Source: Methanoculleus sp. MH98A (lineage in GTDB: Archaea > Halobacteriota > Methanomicrobia > Methanomicrobiales > Methanoculleaceae). Taken from it: a stretch of 34,423 nt of DNA. Shown in pieces: positions 31,094 to 34,423 of this stretch (position 1 is the stretch's first letter; each line of letters starts with the position of its first letter). The stretch covers positions 1 to 34,423 of the forward strand of contig NZ_JMIO01000022.1 in NCBI RefSeq assembly GCF_000691865.1. The letters are read 5' to 3'. The position numbers and the translations under genes are program-made. The notes beneath the pieces were generated by a model. The model was given only the letters and a program-made list of their open reading frames with translations. It ran no database searches and was not told where the DNA came from.

Positions 31094-31378
31094 ATGGCAC
31101 GAAGAGACGTAACATCGGAAGAAGCAAGGGCGATGGGCGAGCAGCTCGGCATCACCTGGGAGGAGTTCGACGTCGAACAGTTCCGGCGCGGCATGGTCGT
31201 GGAACTCGAGCACGGCCTCCGCGATCCGGCGACGAACGTCACCGACGACGACCTCTTCCTGACGGCAAAGATAGCGCTTGCGCACTTGAACGAGTTTCCG
31301 GACTACTACGACCGGCTCGAGGAGATGGAAGAAGAAGCGGAGGCCTACTGGGAGGAGCGAAAAGCGCAGGCGCAATAA
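31094..31378 (+). CDS. DUF5661 small protein
   Basis: A 94-residue, acidic, helical protein with the DUF5661 pattern: LGITWEEFDVEQFRRGMVVELEHGL (about 18-42), DPATNVTDDDLFLTAKIALAHLNEFPDYY, and a Glu-rich C-terminal helix. Function unknown; no membrane segment or signal peptide. ATG 31094 gives the expected family start (ARRDVTSEEARAMGEQ). No convincing Shine-Dalgarno is seen. Confidence 0.75.
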   Translation: MARRDVTSEEARAMGEQLGITWEEFDVEQFRRGMVVELEHGLRDPATNVTDDDLFLTAKIALAHLNEFPDYYDRLEEMEEEAEAYWEERKAQAQ

Positions 31379-31446
31379 CGCCTGACGATTGTGCCCGGCG
31401 GGAGCAATGCACAACAACTATTGCCTGCCCGCTGAAACGGTAAACC

Positions 31447-31656
31447 ATGGATCGGAGCTCGAGGGAGAACTGGATCAGGATTCGGCAACGTCGGGTCATC
31501 GACGGAAGGGAATACTACGCCGACCGGCTCTACGAGACCCAGCAGGCTGCAAAGACGCATGCCCAGCAACTGGAACGCCGGGGAGATGACGCACTCGTAC
31601 TCGGGTCCGCCACCGAGGGCGGGCACCGGGGCTATGCCGTCTTTGTCGAGAAATAA
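31447..31656 (+). CDS. Small protein of unknown function
   Basis: A 69-residue, charged protein (RENWIRIRQRRVIDGREYYADRLYE..., ending RGYAVFVEK). The spacing of aromatic and charged residues suggests a small alpha/beta fold, with helix AAKTHAQQLERRG in the middle. No family recognised. It is in the same orientation as the DUF5661 gene, 68 bp after it. Codon use is like the neighbours. Confidence 0.5.
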   Translation: MDRSSRENWIRIRQRRVIDGREYYADRLYETQQAAKTHAQQLERRGDDALVLGSATEGGHRGYAVFVEK

Positions 31657-31806
31657 GGCCCCAAACAGCCGACCGGCTCTCCGGTGAAAACGGTCATTCC
31701 AAACAGGCGGGGCGACAACAGAGTGGGGGGCGAACCCCGTCCACATTCCCCATTACTCCATCAGCGGGAGGGGTAAATATAATCCCCGTACCGCAGGAGC
31801 TCGTGG

Positions 31807-31826
31807 ATTGAACCTCCCGGTTCAAT
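31807..31826 (-). terminator. Hairpin at the 3' end of the GNAT gene
   Basis: ATTGAACC (31807-31814) and GGTTCAAT (31819-31826) form a perfect 8-bp stem around TCCC; the stop codon of the GNAT gene lies inside the right arm. No T-run directly follows, so termination strength is uncertain. Nearby, GTAAATATAATCC at about 31773-31785 is a plus-strand TATA-like box with no gene in front of it. Confidence 0.4.
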
Positions 31827-32403
31827 GCTCCGGGGATCCCCGGGTTGGCGGATCATTACACCGCTCCCGCCAATCGTCACGGAGGATCCCCCAGACCTCG
31901 ACGTCCTCAAAGACCCCCCACTTCCTCGCGTGCTCCCGGAGGTGCGCCTCGTGCACCATCCCGCACTTCTCCATTACCCGGCCGGATGCGGGGTTGCGGG
32001 AGAAGTGCATGGCATGGATCCGGTGCAGCCCGAGGGCGGAGAACCCGTACTCGATCACCGCACGGACGGCTTCGGTGGCATACCCTTTGCCCCAGCAGGA
32101 CTTCGCAACCCAGAACCCGAGTTCGCCGCGGGCGTGAGCGGTCTCGATCCGAAGACGGGCGCCGCCGATAAGAGCTCCATCCCGAGCAAGGGTGACGGCG
32201 AAAGCCGCGCCCTCACCGCGCTCGGTGCCTTCACTAAGGGAGGCGATCCAGATCTCGGCAAGGCCGTCCGGATACGGGTAGGGGAGAAGGGTCGTCGCGG
32301 AGACGGCGTAGTCTCCGCAAAGCCGCTGCACGGCACTGGCATCTGCCAGGGTATACGGCCGCAGGAGCAGGCGGTCGGTTGCGAGGACGGGAGGTTGATC
32401 CAT
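31822..32403 (-). CDS. GNAT acetyltransferase, RimJ/RimL type
   Basis: A 193-residue GNAT-fold acetyltransferase of the RimJ/RimL subgroup, which acetylates N-terminal amino groups or small molecules. LATDRLLLRPYTLADA is the typical first strand; ELGFWVAKSCWGKGYATEAVRAVIEYGF contains the acetyl-CoA loop WGKGYATEA; HRIHAMHFSRNPASGRVMEKCGM is the conserved RV-D/N-N-SxRVLEKxGF-like end. A TATA box CTTATATCC lies at 32429-32437. GGAGG (32411-32415) is 7 nt before ATG 32403, but ATG 32409 is nearer the TATA-predicted start. Confidence 0.85.
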   Translation of the reverse strand: MDQPPVLATDRLLLRPYTLADASAVQRLCGDYAVSATTLLPYPYPDGLAEIWIASLSEGTERGEGAAFAVTLARDGALIGGARLRIETAHARGELGFWVAKSCWGKGYATEAVRAVIEYGFSALGLHRIHAMHFSRNPASGRVMEKCGMVHEAHLREHARKWGVFEDVEVWGILRDDWRERCNDPPTRGSPEH

Positions 32404-32409
32404 GAACAT

Positions 32410-32650
32410 ACCTCCATGGCGCCGATCGGATATAAGTCCTGCCGCGCCGCGCCCCGGCCTCCGGGGAGGGGAGAGGAAGAGAACCGGCAGGAACCGTCCC
32501 GCGGTTTTTGGGCCCGCACGAAGCCTGCCCTGTTTATATCTTGAGGTTCCATCCGCTCCTTTTTCGCGGAGTTCCGGGAATTGTCGGCCCCCGGACGAGC
32601 CCGTTTTCGATAAGAGTTTCTAATAAACTCCCTATTTGCAAACCAGCAAC
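32410..32650. other. Intergenic gap between divergent GNAT and GAPDH genes
   Basis: About 240 bp. It holds the GNAT TATA box at 32429-32437 (minus strand), GC-rich stretches, and an AT-rich end leading into the GAPDH promoter. GTTTATATC near 32534-32543 is another TATA-like sequence without a gene at a suitable distance. No further gene was seen. Confidence 0.4.
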
Positions 32651-32660
32651 CTTTATTAAT
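32651..32660 (+). promoter_or_regulatory. TATA box of the GAPDH gene
   Basis: CTTTATTAAT is centred about 28 nt before the ATG at 32684. No Shine-Dalgarno precedes the ATG, so the mRNA is probably leaderless. Confidence 0.55.
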
Positions 32661-32683
32661 TTTTGTTCTGTATTCCATCTTGC

Positions 32684-33709
32684 ATGATCAAAGTCGCGAT
32701 CAACGGGTACGGCACCATCGGCAAACGGGTCGCCGATGCGGTCGCCGCACAGCCCGATATGGAAGTCATCGGGGTTTCTAAGACGAGCGTCTCCGCCGAG
32801 GCATACATCGCGAAAGAGCGCGGGTACCCCCTCTACATCGCGGACCTCGGGAAGAAGCCGGCGTTCGAGAAGGCCGGGATCGAGGTCGCCGGCGACGTCG
32901 ACGCGATGCTCAAGGCCGCCGATATCGTCGTGGACGCCACCCCCGGCGGCGTCGGGGAGAAGAACCGGTCGATCTACGAGAAACTCGGCAAGAAAGCAAT
33001 CTTTCAGGGCGGCGAGGACCACGGGGTCGCCGGATTCTCCTTCAACGCCCACGCGAACTACAAAGAGGCCGAAGGCAAGCAGTTCGCCCGGGTCGTCTCG
33101 TGCAACACCACCGGGCTCGTCCGGGTCATCCATGCGATGGACCAGGCTTTCGGCGTCGAGCGGGTCCGGGCGGTGATGGTCCGGCGCGGAGCGGACCCCG
33201 ACGACGTGAAAAAGGGGCCGATCGACGCGATCGTCCTCAACCCGGCGTCCATCCCGAGCCACCACGGCCCCGACGTCCAGACCGTCCTCCCGCACATAAA
33301 CATCGTCACCCTCGCGATGATCGTCCCGACGACGTTTATGCACATGCACAGCATCCAGATGGACCTGAAGAAGGAGACCACCCGCGAGGAGGTGCTGAAG
33401 GTCTTTGAGAACCACAGCCGGATCGGGCTCGTCCGCAAGGCCATGGGGATCAAGAGCAACGCCCAGCTCCGGGAGTACACCCAGGATCTCGGCCGGCCGC
33501 GGACGGATCTCTGGGAGAACGGGGTCTTCGAGGAGTCGGTCTCGATCCTCGACGGCAAAGAGTTCTACTGCTTCCAGGCCATCCACCAGGAGGCCGACGT
33601 CGTCCCCGAGAACATCGACTGCATCCGCGCCCTGATGGGAACGGTGAAGGATCCGCAGGAGTCCATCCGGATGACCAACGAAGCGCTCGGTCTCGTCGCT
33701 ATCGGGTGA
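32684..33709 (+). CDS. gap: Type II (archaeal) glyceraldehyde-3-phosphate dehydrogenase
   Basis: A 341-residue archaeal-type phosphorylating GAPDH, which interconverts glyceraldehyde-3-phosphate and 1,3-bisphosphoglycerate, mainly for gluconeogenesis in methanogens. The N-terminal Rossmann domain starts MIKVAINGYGTIGKRVADAV; the catalytic Cys140 is in SCNTTGL. The archaeal-type His in PSHHGPDVQTVLPH is at about 218-220. VDATPGGVGEKN is a further family block. The start ATG 32684 is fixed by the family N-terminus and the TATA position. It stands alone with 3' hairpins. Confidence 0.93.
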   Translation: MIKVAINGYGTIGKRVADAVAAQPDMEVIGVSKTSVSAEAYIAKERGYPLYIADLGKKPAFEKAGIEVAGDVDAMLKAADIVVDATPGGVGEKNRSIYEKLGKKAIFQGGEDHGVAGFSFNAHANYKEAEGKQFARVVSCNTTGLVRVIHAMDQAFGVERVRAVMVRRGADPDDVKKGPIDAIVLNPASIPSHHGPDVQTVLPHINIVTLAMIVPTTFMHMHSIQMDLKKETTREEVLKVFENHSRIGLVRKAMGIKSNAQLREYTQDLGRPRTDLWENGVFEESVSILDGKEFYCFQAIHQEADVVPENIDCIRALMGTVKDPQESIRMTNEALGLVAIG

Positions 33710-33724
33710 ATGGAGAGCGGGGGA

Positions 33725-33775
33725 GGAGAGAGCACTCTCCTTGAGGTCTTCTTATAAAGACCTCCGAACCTTCGG
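33725..33775 (+). terminator. Tandem hairpins after GAPDH
   Basis: Three stems occur in a row 15-65 nt past the GAPDH stop: GGAGAG-AGCA-CTCTCC (33725-33740), GAGGTCTT-CTTATA-AAGACCTC (33743-33764, perfect 8 bp) and CCGAA-CC-TTCGG (33764-33775). They probably fold at the 3' end of the gap mRNA and stabilise or end it. No long T-run follows. Confidence 0.45.
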
Positions 33776-33836
33776 CATACCCTAATCGAAGCACTTGCCT
33801 TGAAGCCCGCGCAGAAGGGTGAAACGGCTTTCCATT

Positions 33837-34029
33837 GGGTATCGCCGCGGGGGGAGGGTCCGGGAGGGGGTGTCCCCCTCCCGGTAGCGATGTTTTAGGA
33901 CAATTTCCTTTGCAAACGATTTTCCTGAGGGCGGCAACCCTCAAGCACCGGGAGGCCGGGACACCCCCACCGCCCGCGCTTCGCGCTCCTCCCGCCCCCC
34001 ATGGGGGCGGGCAGTGCGTGGCGATACCC
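33837..34029. repeat. 193-bp inverted-repeat element rich in GC hairpins
   Basis: The ends are 10-bp perfect inverted repeats, GGGTATCGCC (33837-33846) and GGCGATACCC (34020-34029). Inside, the left arm holds an 11-bp perfect stem CCGGGAGGGGG-TGT-CCCCCTCCCGG (33860-33884). The right arm, read in reverse, repeats GGGGGTGTCCC...CTCCCGGT and adds a 9-bp stem CCCGCCCCC-CAT-GGGGGCGGG (33991-34011). A small TGAGGG/CCCTCA hairpin (33926-33943) is in the middle. No ORF is present. The form suits a MITE-like non-autonomous element or a large structured RNA. No clear direct target duplication was seen. Confidence 0.55.
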
Positions 34030-34052
34030 CCATCAAGAGTTGATCGCTAAGC

Positions 34053-34259
34053 TCAACGAGAGGAGGGTTTATAGATGGACGCCGCCAAGACCGCCATTCC
34101 AGCAAGTCCCGCTAGGAGCAGCCCAACCATGATAGCAGCGCCCATATCTTGAGCGGGCTGTGCCTCTGACGACAGCAATATTTTCGCCGTTGCAAAGAGA
34201 ACTGCAAAGGCAAAGACACCCTTTACACCATCTATAACCAGATTTCCGAAGGAGGACAT
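34053..34259 (-). CDS. Small two-helix membrane protein of unknown function
   Basis: A 68-residue protein with two predicted membrane helices (about 8-27 and 40-62) separated by SSEAQPAQDMG. No family recognised. AAGGAA lies 5 nt before ATG 34259, which favours this start over the longer in-frame TTG form from 34331. Base composition is lower in GC than most genes here, hinting at a different origin. Upstream, an ORF of 35 codons from GTG 34369 to a stop at 34262-34264 could be a leader peptide, but this is weak. Confidence 0.6.
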   Translation of the reverse strand: MSSFGNLVIDGVKGVFAFAVLFATAKILLSSEAQPAQDMGAAIMVGLLLAGLAGMAVLAASIYKPSSR

Positions 34260-34398
34260 TTTTATTCCTTTGTTACGAGTATGATATTCTGATAGCCGTA
34301 CAGAGGCGACTCGGCTAAGTTCGTTGAGCAATTCGTGAGGTGGCAGGTCGCCAACGAAACTACCACCACTAGTTCACAGCACGTCCTGAATATAATCT

Positions 34399-34410
34399 AT
34401 ATATTTAAGG
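34399..34410 (-). promoter_or_regulatory. TATA box upstream of the small membrane protein gene
   Basis: The minus strand reads CCTTAAATATAT in a very AT-rich window end. Transcription would start near 34379, leaving a leader of about 120 nt before ATG 34259. AGAATATCATAC near 34283-34294 is a possible second, closer TATA-like box. Confidence 0.4.
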
Positions 34411-34423
34411 GGATAATCTATAT

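Noticed and set aside
1-34423. CRISPR arrays, rRNA, tRNA, transposase genes and prophage genes.
   Set aside because: Looked for regular repeats with spacers, conserved RNA motifs and transposase/integrase motifs; none seen. Single-eye reading may miss tRNAs with introns.

Overview
The window looks like a chromosomal stretch of a GC-rich methanogenic archaeon of the order Methanomicrobiales, most like Methanoculleus. This rests on family recognition only: a coenzyme F390 synthetase-like enzyme, a DUF3821 surface protein, HTH-PAS sensor-regulators, a type II (archaeal) glyceraldehyde-3-phosphate dehydrogenase, the archaeal rRNA-modifying enzyme Tsr3, and TATA-box promoters placed about 25-30 nt ahead of start codons. 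No core methanogenesis genes, rRNA, tRNA, CRISPR array or complete transposon were seen.

Layout. 1-315: an AT-richer fragment with a tiny basic protein and a PIN-domain toxin-like gene cut by the window edge. 409-3315: F390 synthetase-like protein and a DASS-family anion/Na+ symporter. 3519-6422: cell-surface DUF3821 protein, small HEAT protein, and a lipoprotein with four internal repeats plus DUF333. 6538-8946: DUF2207 membrane protein with its usual partner LemA. 9072-10748 and 14886-16757: two paralogous soluble HTH-PAS regulators that flank a group of enzymes (TudS-like/nucleoside deoxyribosyltransferase fusion, Tsr3, DUF72, a SAM methyltransferase). 17053-19884: HEAT protein and an envelope group (lipoprotein, single-pass helical protein, membrane-anchored transglutaminase-like protein). 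20039-22842: alpha-glucan phosphorylase with an acetyltransferase remnant joined to its 3' end, and a 2TM protein. 23087-25211: an ABC ATPase/permease pair. 25286-27477: a small unknown gene, then a leftward operon of a ROK sugar kinase (broken by a single-base frameshift at its catalytic Asp), a dual-specificity phosphatase and a YigZ/IMPACT protein. 27622-30030: a complete ferrous-iron uptake operon, operator-feoA-feoB-dtxR. 30043-32403: small proteins (two KTSC, a TM2-like, DUF5661, an unknown) and a GNAT acetyltransferase. 32684-33709: GAPDH. 33710-34423: hairpin-rich DNA, a small membrane protein and an AT-rich promoter region.

The clearest regulatory circuit is iron: a perfect 16-bp palindrome of the DtxR/IdeR type overlaps the predicted feoA transcription start, and a DtxR-family repressor with the Cys/Glu/His metal-ligand pattern is the last gene of the same operon, which suggests autoregulated Fe(II) uptake. 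The window also shows a split in translation signals: first genes of units mostly have a TATA box about 25-30 nt before the start codon and no Shine-Dalgarno (leaderless mRNAs), while many genes inside operons have good Shine-Dalgarno sequences.

No wholly new multi-gene system could be proven by eye. The best candidates for new biology are the TudS-like/nucleoside deoxyribosyltransferase fusion next to tsr3, the transglutaminase/helical-protein envelope pair, the hairpin-array intergenic elements, and the PIN gene without a normal start codon.
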